Origin: Panicum virgatum
Taxonomy: Eukaryota; Streptophyta; Magnoliopsida; Poales; Poaceae
Length of the DNA: 64,000 bases
Reading direction: 5' to 3'
NCBI RefSeq assembly: GCF_016808335.1
Contig: NC_053138.1
Span: forward strand, 10,781,900 to 10,845,899
Within the stretch, counting starts at the first letter, position 1. Every line of letters begins with the position of its first letter. A program made the position numbers and the translations under genes. Below are positions 9,950 to 22,153 of this stretch, one piece after another. The notes beneath the pieces are model-generated. The model made no database searches and was not told where the DNA came from. It saw only the letters and a list, made by a program, of their open reading frames with translations.

Positions 9950-10160
9950 ACTGGTTCCACAGATTAGACGTGGCTCTGATGTACATTTCTCGTTAGACGG
10001 TTGATGGATGGGCGGGCGGTTGTGATGTGCTAGATTTAACTTTGCAGTCAGTAGTTTGCTCTGTAGCGCCAGGACATGGCCGATGTATGCTTACGGCTGA
10101 TGCCGGGCCATTTGGCACCGTGGTTTAACATGTACTATGATGGTGTCGCCAATTGGTGTT
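9950..10160 (+). other. 3'UTR of the RPB7-like gene up to the gypsy insertion
   Basis: 211 bases separate the stop codon from the gypsy element. They contain no AATAAA-type signal that I can see. The natural 3' end may lie here with a weak plant signal, or may have been displaced beyond the insertion. Confidence 0.4.
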
Positions 10161-10737
10161 TGTCGGTACCTCAGGACTAGGATACCCCTCTTGCTATGTC
10201 AAGACTTGCGTAGTTATCTGTAACTACACCCTAAGGGGCTGAGCAGCCAGACCCCTGGGGTCCGGCTCCATCTCACCATACCAACGGTCCCGGACCTGCT
10301 TCCTGCTCGGGGACGGGTCCGGTGTCACCACGTGTTCTAGAGGTGTTGCAATCTCTAGGCAAGAGTCTCGTAGTTATCCTTGACTACGCGCTGACGGCCT
10401 AAGCAGCCAGGCCCTCGCGGTTCGAGGCCCTTCTCACCTGGTCAGCCTTCTCACCTGGTCAGCGGCCCCAGACCCGTCCCTTGTCAGGGAAGGGTTCGGT
10501 GACGCCACGTGTCCCGGAGAAGCGAGCGCTCAGCCAAAACAGCCGGGGGCCCGAACCCCTTGCGGGGTCCCGGACCCCCATATACTATCCGGACCCCTCA
10601 GCGGGGAGGGAACAGACACCCCGCCTGGGGGGTCCGGAGCCGCCACGTATTTGTAGGCGCAGGCACGCGCGCGGCTGCGAGGCTTCCTCGGGAAGACTCA
10701 CCCATCTACCGCATTCAATGCGGAAGGCGTTAAGTGC

Positions 10738-13700
10738 TGTAACACCTCCGGTGTTTAACACTATATAAAACAGGCAATTCACATGCGATGACACGTTAAA
10801 CCCTCCCCCAACTTCTCAATTACTGCAAAGCCGAAATTCAGGTTAAACACGCCAAAAAGTCAACCCTCACACTTTTGCTCAAATGAACTCTTGCCCAAAA
10901 CGAAAGTCGTAGAGTTGGACAAAACAAACAACTTTCGTGTTCAAAGTTTTTCAAGTTCTAGCATGAAAATTTGAATTAACCCCGAAAAACAAGCGGGACC
11001 ATTAAACTTGAATTCAAATTTTGAACTTCCAAACCATCGCTCAAATGAAGTTTTGCCTGAAAGGAAAGTTGTAGGAAATTTAATTTTGAACAACTTTCGT
11101 GTTCAAAATTTTTCGAGTTTCAATTGAAAATTTCGAGTTTTTGCTAAGTCAAACAGTGGACTTTCTTTTTTTTTCTCTCTCCACTCTCTTTCTCTCTCTC
11201 CCCTCTCTCTTCCCCGCTGACTCCCCTCTCTGCTCTGCGCGCGCGCAGGCACTTGAGCGCGCGTGCGCTTGCTGCCTCGCTGCGCCGCTGCCGCGAAGCC
11301 GCTGCCCCGCACTGCCTCGCCGCGCCGCTGACCCCCGCCCCACTCGAGTGCGCACGCTCCCGGACGCCGCCCGCTGCCGCGCCCTGCCGTTGACGCGCGC
11401 GCCGCGCCAAGCGCTCGGCGACGCGCCGCCATCGTCGCCAAGGTGCCCAAACAGGCCGGCCGTGCCCTGCCGAGCCGCGGACCACGGCCAGCCTTCATTG
11501 CCGCTCGCTACCCACGCCACCGGCCCGCTTGCTGCGCCCTGACCCGCCTTGAAGGCCGCCTGGCGAGCACGCCACCGCCAGGCCGCGCGCACCGCCGCCG
11601 CTGCCCTCTTCTGCGCCCAGCCCCTCCTCACGCCCTCACTCCCCCTTTTAGCTCGCGCCGCGTGTGTGCCCGCTCGCCCGCACCCCATTCCCCACGCCCA
11701 CGTCCCACCCCTTCGCCCAGAACGGCCAGCGCCGCCGTGCCACTGCGCAGCGCCGCCGCGCCCCCATTCCCGCCCGCCGAGCCACGGCTCCCGTGGAGGG
11801 CCCAGCTCAGCGCCCCTCCACCCCCACCGAGCACGCAGCGAGCTCTATTTCACCCCCAGGCAGCTCCCAGGCCCGCCCAATTTCCCCCGGAGCCTCCCAG
11901 CGCCGCGGAACACCGCCGCCGCCGTCGTGAACACCGCCGGCCGCCCGCCCGCCGCGGACCTCCCTACTCCGCCCCTCCCCGCCTCCAGTCGAGCCCCGAG
12001 CTAGCTTCCTCAGGGCGAAGTGAAGCTCCCCGGCCTGCTCTTGCCCCTCCTCCCGCATCGGAGCGCCGCCGCTCGCTGCAGCCGCCGCCGCCGCTCCCTG
12101 GACGCCGCCGCCGACCCTGCTCCGGCCGTTCCCGTCGACCACATCACCCACCCCTAGGTAGATCTCGGCGAGCTCTTGCCCTAGGACCCCCTCCCCGTCG
12201 CCGGCAAGCCCCTCCTCGCCGGGAAACGGGCCGCCGCCGCATCCCCTGTCTCCTACCTCCGGCCAGGGACCCCAGCACAATTTGTTTTAGGTTTCCAGGG
12301 GGTTAAGTGAAAGATCCAGGGGCCCCTTTGCAATCTGTGTTTTTGTATTTTCTAGATTTTCCAGTGAACTTGTAAATTCGTTTAAAAATCGTAGAAAAAT
12401 CGGAAAAATGCAAACTCAACTGTTATGGAATCCTAGAAAAGATATCTACAACTTTTGTTACATGCACTTTTTCATTTGCTCAATAGTTTTTATTTCATTT
12501 AAAATGCAAAGGAAATGTGGTTTATATTAGATCCCAAGTTACAAGCATGTGTTGTTAGCCATTTTTGGTCAGTGGGGTACATGTTAGATGTATAACATTG
12601 TGTAAAAGTTTCATAAACTTTTGACATGCCTAGCTATCGGTTTAATTAAATCTTGCCTTATGCCTTGTTTAAATTAGTTTGTTTGTACATACTGTTTAAC
12701 TTGGTTTAATGAGCTCAAACTTTTACAATGACTTTATATTGATATTTAGTTACTGTACAAAAATTTTGAGAAATTTTAGGTAGATGGAACCAGTCCAACT
12801 AATTAATAGTATAGATATTTACACTAAATCAAGAAAAATAGTTTCTGTACATGAAAAATTCTAATAATTTTTCTAGGGGTTAACCTTGAGTTTATCACCA
12901 TACTGATAAGATATGAGGCTCTGGAACTTAGTATAACAGCCTATGGAATTTAATTTCGATCCATGCAGCATTACTTTGTGCTATTTTTTCATGCCCTGTA
13001 AAATGCTTATTTAATTGTGAAAAATTTATGGCAGGCTTATCTTTAGGTATAAAACCTTCAGTTAAAATTTCATTACCAGTACTTGCATAGTTTGACCTGT
13101 AAAATTCATTTTTGTTTCCAGCAGTAGCTGTTTGTTTTATTTTTCGTGGTAAATAGGCTGCATAAAATGGGCTGAAAATTTCACAGTAGGCAAGTTATTT
13201 AGATATGTATCATACATAAAAATTTCAAACCCAGAATCTCTGTTTAACATTATTTATGATAAGGACATGCTTAACCTAGCATTAAATAAGAAAAATCTTT
13301 CTTTTGCTGCATAGGGATAAAAGAGACAACCCATCCGAGTTACTTTGTGGAGTCAGTATAATGGTTATTACTCTATAAATGGTTGCCCAAACAATATAAC
13401 AGAATATTTTATAAATCATCTTGAGTTGCGTTGAATTACAACTCTATAGTAAGGAATTGATTAATTCGTATTACTAATATAACTCACGCATATGCATTTC
13501 ATATAGATTCGACTACTCTCCCTGACGGTACGTACGAGTTGGTGCCGGAGTCCGAGAGTGAGCAGCGTGAAGCTCAAGTGAATCTAACTGAAGCCACTGA
13601 AGACCTGAACCAGAGTTCAGAAGAGCCCAAGGCTAGCTCCGCTCAGGAAGGCAAGCCCCGGATCATGTTCTACCTATTTGAAATTATGCAACTATGTATA

Positions 13701-15033
13701 TTCCTGTTTATCTGTGCATTTAAGTTGCAGGAATTGTTTGGAACCTTAGTTGCATGATCCTAGGCACCTATGCTTGAACACTAGTATGTGTAGGTCGCTA
13801 GTTGGCTATGCTAATGGTTCGGTAGAAGTCGAGTGATTGCCTGTCACTCGCGAGCTCATAGGAGTTGAATGCTTACTACACACTGCAATATAAGGTTTAC
13901 GGGCGGGGTTGTTGTACTTGTGATACCCCGTCTGTTTAGTCAAAATGGATAAGGCCGCGGTGTGTGGTAGTGGTGGTTAAGCGTTTGAACGTACTACCCA
14001 CATGCCGAGAATATGGTAATCGGTAAGCTTAAGTACCTGATGGAACCGGCCGTGGAACATACTCCCCACTGTCTGGTCTATGGTCACGCACGGGTGCAGG
14101 GCACCCTAGGACGGTGGGCCTGTTTCATGCCCGGGGAAAAAGGGGAAAAGTCGCGTGGGTGATTGCATTCCCCATGCGTGTGTTTAGGTCTGCCTGGCCA
14201 GGTGAACAAATTCGATTCGAATCGTCCGTCTCTCACGGATATTGAGACTGCTTAACCCTTTTGCCACATAGAGTAAGAAGTGGAACAATGATGATGAGAA
14301 ATTTGGTTGATTGATGAAAAATAATTGCTTTCCACCATGTATGCTTTAGGATAGATGCTAATGTAGAATGGTTAATCATAATAGAACTTGAAAGCTAAAA
14401 TCGGAAAATAAGGACTCCCTGCTATTCGGCAAAGACAAACCCCTCAAGCCAAAAGCCTTGCATGTCTAGTTAGAGGGTTAGTTATATCCTAGTCGGGTAA
14501 GCCTTGCGGAGTATTAGTATACTCAGCCTTGCTTGTGGCTCAATTTTTGTTTCAGGTAATACTTTTGAGGACATGATTGCTAGCTTGACTTGGCCGTGTA
14601 CCTTACCCCCTGGTTGGTCGGTGGAGTGGGATACGACTCCGGCCAACGATGGCAATGCCGAGTGATGTCATGTACGGGCTTCATCATGACATCATGTATC
14701 GTCGTTTAGAACTCGTTTTATTTCCGCTGCAATGAACTCTGAACTACTTTCATTTCGAATTTCAAGTACCTTTCAAAGACTTCGAACTTGGTTTGTAATG
14801 ATTAAGTTAAGACCCTGTAATGTAATATATTTGTGAAATGTTGTACTCTCTGGACCCACCTTCGTGTGGGTTACATGTAAGCTTTGGGTTCGATCGACGC
14901 TTAGGTGGATTCTTCGGGACTTTACCCGACAGCACTGCCGAATTACTCCGTTTGAAGTGCGTGTTAGCCGGGATTGTCTTTAAGATGATGGTTAGCGCAC
15001 TTGAGCCGGATTAATTAGGGCGGTACTGCCACA
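10738..15033 (+). mobile_element. Solo LTR (Tekay/Del-like) nested in the gypsy 5' LTR
   Basis: The 4,296-bp insert starts TGTAACACC and ends TGCCACA. It is flanked by AGTGC at 10733-10737 and 15034-15038; the uninterrupted site is visible in the 3' LTR near 18180. No second internal copy of its start, no primer site and no pol sequence are present, so it is best read as a solo LTR left by recombination. The length and TGTAACACC start fit long LTRs of grass chromovirus families. It includes a direct repeat near 10871-11120, a GC-rich block (11200-12300) with proline-rich open frames I do not treat as genes, and an acidic peptide frame at about 13500-13670. Confidence 0.8.
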
Positions 15034-15704
15034 AGTGCGCTCTGCCACAGCAGAGCCCGAGGGGACTTTTGCCAGGTTGTACTGTTGATCGCGCGTTACC
15101 GAGGCGCACAGTGCAGCTGCTGGCGCCACCCACGCCACACGCGTCAGTCTGCAACGCCAGTTAGACACAACAACTCGGCGACGGAGTATCATAATGCCTA
15201 CGCGGTAGACCCAACAGTCTATGCCGCAACCTACACCGCCTCAACGGGCACCTCGCCGATGGGACAGGTGAAGACCCCCCTCGGTTAGAGAGTCTACAGG
15301 GCGATGAAGCGTATCCGGCAAGAGATTCACAAAGCACTGTTAATGTCTTTTTCGTGGTATACTATACATCCTCATTGGGCCCACCTGTCGGGGTCCAACA
15401 TCTGTGTACGCGCCTCCCTTGCGCTATAAAAGGGAGACGCCCGTTAGAGAAGGACTCAAGTCCAAAAAAAGACTTGGAGGCAGAGGATAGACTCATCCAC
15501 AGACACGAGAGCAATACAACTCTCAGTGGACGTAGGGTATTACGCTCCGGCGGCCCGAACCACTCAAAATCCTCGAGTGTTCTTCTGTTCTTGCTTCATG
15601 AGAAGATCTGAGTAATCACTTGCACTTCCCCGAGTAACCATCCTCTGGGATTAGGCGGGTGCACTACGCCACCCGGCTGTGGCCCTCTTTCTAGAACCAC
15701 GACA

Positions 15705-15721
15705 TCTGGCGCCGTCCGTGG
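15705..15721 (+). other. Primer-binding site of the gypsy element
   Basis: TCTGGCGCCGTCCGTGG starts one base after the 5' LTR end. This TGGCGCC core is the primer site of a large group of plant gypsy elements and shows plus-strand orientation. Confidence 0.85.
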
Positions 15722-17634
15722 GGAACGCGTAAGCGTTGGCCAGATCTTCGCTCACCTCCTGGCTTCTGAGGTTGAGCTCATCCTCTGCGACGACGACGAG
15801 AAGATGAAGAGTGGCACGGCGTCACCTACGCCGCATGCCCTGGCACCGAGGCAGCAGTGTCCTCGGTGCGGTGGCGCACGGAAGCGGCGCCTGCTGTGCG
15901 TCGCCACGGCGACACCTCAGAGCCGGCACGGTGGCGCGCAGGGGCGACGCCTGCTGCGCATCACCCTGTGACACCTTAGCGTCGGCTCAAGGTTTTCTCT
16001 CAAGCAACCACCGGGGGTCCCCTGCGGCGGCACGGCGTCGGCTCAAGGTTTCCTCTCAAGATGGAGCCTGGAGCCGACGGCTGTGGCTCGGGAAGGATGT
16101 CTGTCGCCTTCTCCCTCGCCTGGCTCAAGCTTCCTTTGGAGCTGCTGCAGACAGGCGTCGCCCTCCACCGCAAGGCGCGGGGGCCCTGTGCCAGCACCAA
16201 GGTGGAGCCGGCGAACGACCGCCCTTCTCCACACTCCGTGCTCGTCCAAACAAGCACCCGTCCATCCGCTGCGCCAGGGTGTCAAGCTGGCTTCAGCTCA
16301 CTATGAGCGGCCATCGGGCTGGCTTCCGACGGCAGCTGGCAACGGCAGGGCCACTCCCATTCAAAGCCAAAGAATATGTTCACATGCTGTCTGAGCGTGG
16401 GACAATTCTTGAGCTGGGAAGAGCCCTGCAAGCTCCCGAGGTGATGCTGGATGATGCTGTATAGGCACGTCCAGGGCGCCTTCGCCCCCAACGACTGAGA
16501 AGAACCTCCAAGGTGGCAGTTCCACTCTGGCCAGGAACGTGCATGCCTTACGAGGCGACGGCTGTAGGTTACCTCTAGACAGGATTGAGTGTGTTTCTCC
16601 TTTGTAATGATGTGGTGCCTACGTGTGGTCTAGAGCGGTAAAGGTTCGCCCTTGTAAACCCGACCTCTGACTTCATCGCACAAACAGGCAACACCAGCAA
16701 GTGGTCTAGAGCGGTAGAGGTCCGCATTCGTAATTCCGACCTCTGATGTACACCACGAATCAAGTAATAAAGGAGATTTGCTTTCTCAGTCTTATCTTTA
16801 CATTAACTTAATTACACTTGTCCATTCAGCTTGCATGTTTTCCTTCTTCCGTACAGAGTCTTTTTTTTGTCGCTAACAATCCAAGTTGAGTTGCTGGCTT
16901 ATGTACAGGTTGGGACACCCCTTCTAGCTGGGAGGCGGTCCAAACTCCTAGGGACCTACACCGGAGAAGTAGTGCTTGTACCCTGGGGTGGAGAAGTTCT
17001 GCGTAGCCGCTTAGCCTGGTAATGTACCCTAAGCCTACGCACTTCACTACCCTGTTACGAGTGCCCTAATATCCGAGGCTGCTGTACCTAGGGGGTTCGG
17101 ACTCCTTTCTAGTATAAGGCATGGTTTACTATGCCTTGCCACGAGGCCCGGTGACGTATCTCGTTGATCATTGGCGACAACTCAAGTCCACTCCGGTGGC
17201 CCGCTCCGGCGGAAACCGCTCGCCACGGTCGCCCAAGTCCACTCCGGTGGCCCGCTCCGGCGGAGACCGCTCGCCACGGTCGCCCAAGTCCACTCCGGTG
17301 GCCCGCTCCGGCGGAGACCGCTCGCCACGGTCGCCCAAGTCCACTCCGGTGGCCCGCTCCGGCGGAGACCACTCGCCACGGTCGCCTGGGGCCGGGTTCG
17401 GGGAAGTGGTGCTCGCTCCCTGGGCGGATCGAGGTTCGTGCAGCCGCTTAGCCTGGTTCCGTATTCTAAACCTGCACCTTCGCCGCCCTGCGGAGAGCGC
17501 TCTAGTACCTGAACCTGGCAACAAGTGCTACGGCCTTGAGGAGGTCCGGAGCACACACTCTCAACATGAGCACGACAACGCAATCAGGATTGCGTCACGA
17601 TAATGGCCCCACCTGCGGGTTCGTACCTCCCCCA
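15722..17634 (+). other. Internal region of the gypsy element
   Basis: No retroviral-type protein domain is seen. An open frame at 15811-16464 (217 codons, Arg/Ala/Pro-rich) has no motif I recognise and is not called a gene. A four-unit tandem repeat occupies 17181-17384. Confidence 0.6.
17181..17384 (+). repeat. Tandem repeat, 51 bp x 4
   Basis: Four contiguous 51-bp units start at 17181, 17232, 17283 and 17334, nearly identical (unit 1 has two changes at its start and GGAAACC for GGAGACC; unit 4 has one change). The unit length is 17 codons, so frames stay open on both strands and produce repeating translations. There are no spacers, so this is not CRISPR-like. Confidence 0.95.
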
Positions 17635-17653
17635 TGGTGGGTCCGGGGGCCAC

Positions 17654-18851
17654 TGTCGGTACCTCTGGACTAGGGTAGTTATCTGTAACTACGCCGTAAG
17701 GGGCTGAGCAGCCAGACCCCTGGGGTCCGGCTCCATCTCACCAGACCAACGGTCCCGGATCCGCTTCCCGCTCGGGGACGGATCCGATGTCACCACGTGT
17801 CCTAGAGGTGTTGCAATCTCTAGGCAAGAGTCTCGTAGTTATCCTTGACTAAGCGCTGACGGCCTAAGCAGCCAGGCCCTCGCGGTCCGAGGCCCTTCTC
17901 ACCTGGTCAGCGGCCCCAGACCTGTCCCTTGCTAGGGAAGGGTCCGGTGACGCCACGTGTCCCGGAGAAACGAGCGCTCAGCCAAAACAGCCGGGGGCCC
18001 GAACCCCCCGCGGGGTCCCGGACCCCCATATACTATCCGGACCCCTCAGCGGGGAGGGAACAGACACCCCACCTGGGGGGTCCGGAGCCGCCACGTATTC
18101 GTAGGCGCAGGCACGCGCGCGGCTGCGAGGCTTCCTCGGGAAGACTCACCCACCTACCGCATTCAATGCGGGAGGCGTTAAGTGCGCTCTGCCACAGCAG
18201 AGCCCGATGGGACTTTTGCCAGGTTGAACTATTGATCGCGCGTCACCGAGGCGCACAGTGCAGCCGCTGGCGCCACCCACGCCACGCGCGTCAGTCTGCA
18301 ACGCCAGTTAGACACGACAACTCGGCGACGGAGTATCATAACGCCTACGCTGTAGACCCAACAGTCTACGCCGCAACCTACACCGCCTCAACGGGCACCT
18401 CGCCGATGGGACAGGTGAAGACCCCCCTCGGTTAGAGAGTCTACAGGGCGATGAAGCGTATCCGACAAGAGATTCACAAAGCACTGTTAATGTCTTTTTC
18501 GTGGTATACTATACATCCTCGTTGGGCCCACCTATCGGGGTCCAACACCTGTGTACGTGCCTCCCTTGCGCTATAAAAGGGAGACGCCCGTTAGAGAAGG
18601 ACTCAAGTCCAAAAAAAGACTTGGAGGCAGAGGATAGACTCATCCACAGACACGAGAGCAATACAACTCTCAGTGAGCGTAGGGTATTACGCTCCGGCGG
18701 CCCGAACCACTCAAAATCCTCGAGTGTTCTTGTGTTCTTGCTTCATGAGAAGATCTGAGTAATCGCTTGCACTTCCCCGAGTAACCATCCTCTGGGATTA
18801 GGCGGGTGCACTACGCCACCCGGTCGTGGCCCTCCTTCTAGAACCACGACA
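17654..18851 (+). repeat. 3' LTR of the gypsy element
   Basis: 1,198 bp, TG to CA, with TATA-like CTATAAAAG near 18571. It aligns with 10161-10737 joined to 15039-15704. The 5' copy has about 28 extra bases near its start and a ~20-bp internal duplication (CTTCTCACCTGGTCAGC) near 10430. Confidence 0.93.
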
Positions 18852-18856
18852 GTGTT

Positions 18857-19475
18857 CCTTCCTATGCTTGCTTGCAAGTATATGTTACATAGGAGTAAAA
18901 CCACCTTTGGATGTTGAAGGTAAAAAGTACCTCCTTTTACCCCTTTGACCCCTCCATCCAAACAGGCCCGTGGTGTTTCCTGATCTGATCAGTTGTTGAA
19001 TTTGCATTTATATGGCTTTATGATTTGCATGGCATGTTGATACATTCATAGTGGCATTTACCCAAACACCTGTCATATATGTTACTCAGCTGAGAAGCTT
19101 CTGTCTTGTATGTTCCTCAATCTTATTTGAAGTACACGGTACTTAGACTTTCTGAACCAAAATATAATATGTATGATGTTCAAGCATAGACATCGCATAG
19201 CACAGCAGAAACACAGTAGGATAATGACCCAATTTTTCAAACCTTCGAAGCTATAAACATCACTCATACAGAAACAAGTGCATGGTTCAGGCGTTCAGTT
19301 AATCAGGAAAACAGAACTATTACTTGTCCATGTCCTTCAAAAGGTCATTTGCCTATTATTACAATAAAACTGCCTGGTTCAACATGTTTCAGCTAGCTGG
19401 AAACTAGTGCATGTTCTTCAACAGGCCAATCATCCCCTTATTACAGCAGCACATTCTGTCATTTTGGTGATAAGA
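18857..19475. other. Spacer between gypsy element and USP gene
   Basis: The region probably holds the 3'UTR of the minus-strand stress-protein gene. A short block ending CCATCCAAACAGGCC (near 18952-18966) looks like one end of an old DNA transposon; no partner end was found. Nothing else is recognised. Confidence 0.4.
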
Positions 19476-21141
19476 TCAGCCGTCATTGGGCTTGACGACC
19501 GTGACAGGGCAGGTCGCGTTGTTCACAATGTAGTCACTGACGCTTCCCAGGAGCACCCTGAAGCAAGATATCAGAAGATTAGCACTGGTATGAGGAAGAT
19601 AACATGCTCATTAAGAACATTCTAGAGGCAGCTTGGTGCAACCTCTTAAGCTTTCCCAAGCCTCTGCTTCCTATGACCAAGCAGCTCAAGGGCATGTCAT
19701 TGATAGCCTGGGATAGCTTCTCCCGGGGATCTCCCCAGAGGACTTTGACAACCACCATAACCTGTTTGCCAAAAGGAACTTGAAACCTCAGTAAACCAAA
19801 CATTGGTAAGTGGATGATAAGAGAAAACAAGCAAAGATTTGAGTGATCACCTCCTTCTCCCTGGCAACGGTGTTGAGGAGATCCAAGGTTTCAGCATCGG
19901 GCTTTGCCCCATATTTCTTGGCAGTAATAGGATTAGAGAACTCCGAGAGGGGAATCAACGCTACAACAATTAACAAACCAAAGCAATGAGAATATTGAGC
20001 AGCCAGCCGACCACACTATAACATGATGTTCAGAGTGAAAAAGTAATGCATTCATGCCACACAACATCAACAGTATACTACACATGAAAGCATGGGCGGT
20101 CCCAGGGCCTGGCGACCCTGGGCACCGGCCCAGGCTCCGGCGTCGATGTTACAATGGGAGCTAGGCATTCGAACATGATCTCGTGCACACGTAATGCACT
20201 CTTGTGCCGGAGATAGGAAGAGATTGCCCGGGCTCTAATCTATCCCTAGGTCCGCCACTGCATGAAAGTGAACCCTCCATGTTGCTGTAACGGATCATGA
20301 TGTTCAGAGTAAAGAATCTGAATTTCAATTTCTGTAATCAGGAAGAATCTGAAAAGTTGACAGGTAATAGACTATGTGGCATCATCTTTATTAAAATGAA
20401 GTAGTGGCATAGTGCTGTCCTATGCCACCCTAACCCCTAACGAACATTGGCCTGAATGGTCCACCAGTAGTAGTTGCAACGTTTATTGGCGAATAATTCA
20501 GCCGAGCATAGGTTAGTGATGAATTTCGCTTTGGTTCAGAAAACAATCGATCAATTTGGCTGCACAAACGGCGAACAATTAAACTGATGACGGAATCGCC
20601 GCAACTTGTAGTATATGACCTGTCCTAGACACACCCGCTTTCCCTTGTATCTTTGGGCCTTTCCCTGTTTCGCCCCGATTCCAGCTCCCCGAAGAACACG
20701 AGCTCCCAAATCCATAGTTGAGAGAGCAGAGTAATTGGCAGGACGGTCGATCCGTCTTATTCTATACGCGCAGCGCGGGGTATGGACCATCGAAACCCGT
20801 GAAAGATCCGACCTTTGCTCGGCTAAAAATTCCCAATTTCGCGCGGCAAGCAACAAAAGACCAAGAACAGCTAGCTCGCTGGCAGGCAAAGCAAGGGCGG
20901 GTCGGAGGAGGAGATGGGGTCATGGGGGGGGGGGGGGGGGTGGAGGAAGCGTACGGGATCCGGTGGATTCCCAGAGGATGGCCTCGCTCTGCTCGTAGTC
21001 GGCCTCCTTGATGACGTGCAGCAGCACCAGCTGGTCGCCGGCGCGCAGCAGGTTGTCCGCCGCCCACCGCAGCGCGGCGCGGCTCCCCTCGGAGAAGTCC
21101 GTCGCCAGCCCCACCCACCTCTCGCCCCCGGCGTCGGCCAT
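19476..21141 (-). CDS. Universal stress protein (UspA domain)
   Basis: Four exons: 20955-21141, 19851-19960, 19643-19761, 19476-19557, all with GT-AG introns and matching phase. The product is 165 aa, usual for small plant USPs. The UspA fold fills the whole protein: strand 1 [12 protein letters not shown] near 9-20, LVLLHV near 38-43, a SEAILWEST loop near 52-60, and the C-terminal ATP-binding pattern G-SR-G, nine residues, G-S at 130-144, then [11 protein letters not shown] at 150-160. The intact G2XG9XG motif suggests the ATP-binding class. There is no signal peptide, so it is probably cytosolic. Function in the family is general (stress, hypoxia, redox), not specific. A hAT MITE sits in intron 1, and a ~14-base G run lies next to the intron-1 donor (20926-20941). 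Confidence 0.95.
20091..20260. mobile_element. hAT-type MITE in USP intron 1
   Basis: 170 bp, flanked by the perfect 8-bp duplication CATGAAAG (20083-20090 and 20261-20268), the hAT hallmark. The right end reads CCGCCACTG and the left end is the mutated complement CATGGGCGG. It is related by its ends to 30938-31125. Confidence 0.85.
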
Positions 21142-22153
21142 CTCCTCAACTCCTCCTTCTCCTCCTCCCTCTCCTACAGCTTCCCGGCTCGTTGTGCGGT
21201 GGTGCTCTGCTGGAGGACTGTGTGAGGGGGGCAGGGGGCGGTGGCTAGGTGGAGGACGCTGTTTGGACTGCGAAAGGCGGCGGCGGGCTGTCGGTCAGGA
21301 CAGGACTCGAGGCCAATTTGACGGATGCCGAAGGACACTTGTTGCATCCACATGTGCATGTGTCATCGTCAGTGATGCATTTGCAGCTTTGTTTGTTTGT
21401 GTGGTTTGGTCTAATGGTCTGTCTATTCCATTTCAGTTTTTATTAGAGCATATAGCTTTAATATCCAATAAATACATGTGACTATAAAAGTATTTTTAGA
21501 GACAAATTCATGGTGAAGATTTTTATGGCTTGAAACTAAATATTCAGAAGTTATTGGCAGTCAAGTTTCAAAAGTATGACTAGACTTTGATGAAAATGGA
21601 AAAGTATTTGTGACGATGATGAGTTAGAGCAGTAACAATGGAGGTATTTTGATATACCGTGTGACGATGGTATTGGTTGGCTGGTTACCAACTTGCTATA
21701 TTTGCTGAGCTGTTACGATACTTTTCAAATGAAAAGCATTTCCATTGGCAATTAGACAGCAATATCTGCCGCCCTACCTGAAAATGACGGAGCGGCCGAG
21801 CGGCTGCTGCTACAGTTTGTCAACTGCGGTTCAATTTTGCAGACCGTGTCTGGAAAACTAAAACGCTGGTCAGCTGGTCAACTCGTACTATTTTTTCTAT
21901 ATTTATTTACAAGGGCAAAAGGAGATGTCCGCAGCACCACGGCACCAAAGATTCAACGGCAGCACCAAGGGACCATCCGCCACCACATGGATTCCTCGTC
22001 CAATTATCAGCATGTTGACATCATACAGGTATCCAGATGGTGCTGAAACACGCAGCATTTCATCTTCTTCACCTTCTAGATGGCGGCAATCTACACTCTA
22101 AACCGGGTTCAAAGGTATAGCTATCTACTTCCTATTGTCAGTCTACTCCTCTT
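21142..22153. other. USP upstream region and LdpA-like gene 3' flank
   Basis: About 21142-21300 should be the USP 5'UTR and core promoter (pyrimidine/purine-rich, no clear TATA). The rest up to 22153 would include the 3'UTR of the minus-strand LdpA-like gene. No further gene or repeat is recognised. Confidence 0.4.

Larger units (their letters stand above)
10161..18851 (+). mobile_element. Non-autonomous gypsy-type LTR retrotransposon
   Basis: LTRs begin TGTCGG and end CCGACA-like (…CACGACA). A GTGTT target duplication lies at 10156-10160 and 18852-18856. The 5' LTR is 10161-10737 plus 15039-15704, split by a nested insertion; the 3' LTR is 17654-18851. The primer site TCTGGCGCCGTCCGTGG follows the 5' LTR at 15705, the type used by many plant gypsy elements. 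A purine tract (about 17635-17653) precedes the 3' LTR. The internal region is only ~1.95 kb, with no protease, reverse transcriptase, RNase H or integrase, so movement would need proteins from another element. Both LTRs keep a CTATAAAAG promoter box. Confidence 0.93.

Noticed and set aside
11443..12306. 287-codon proline/arginine-rich open frame
   Set aside because: It lies inside a solo LTR in very GC-rich DNA where stops are rare; other frames on both strands are open too, and there is no domain.
15811..16464. 217-codon frame in the gypsy element
   Set aside because: No gag, protease or zinc-knuckle motif; GC-rich context explains its length.
17109..17603. Open frames over the 51-bp repeats on both strands, and a CRISPR-like look
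   Set aside because: Unit length is a multiple of three, so frames stay open passively. The units are contiguous without spacers, and this is plant nuclear DNA.
21600..21780. Possible Stowaway fragment near the USP promoter
   Set aside because: The wording resembles Stowaway interiors, but no CTCCCTCCGT terminus or TA-flanked ends were found.
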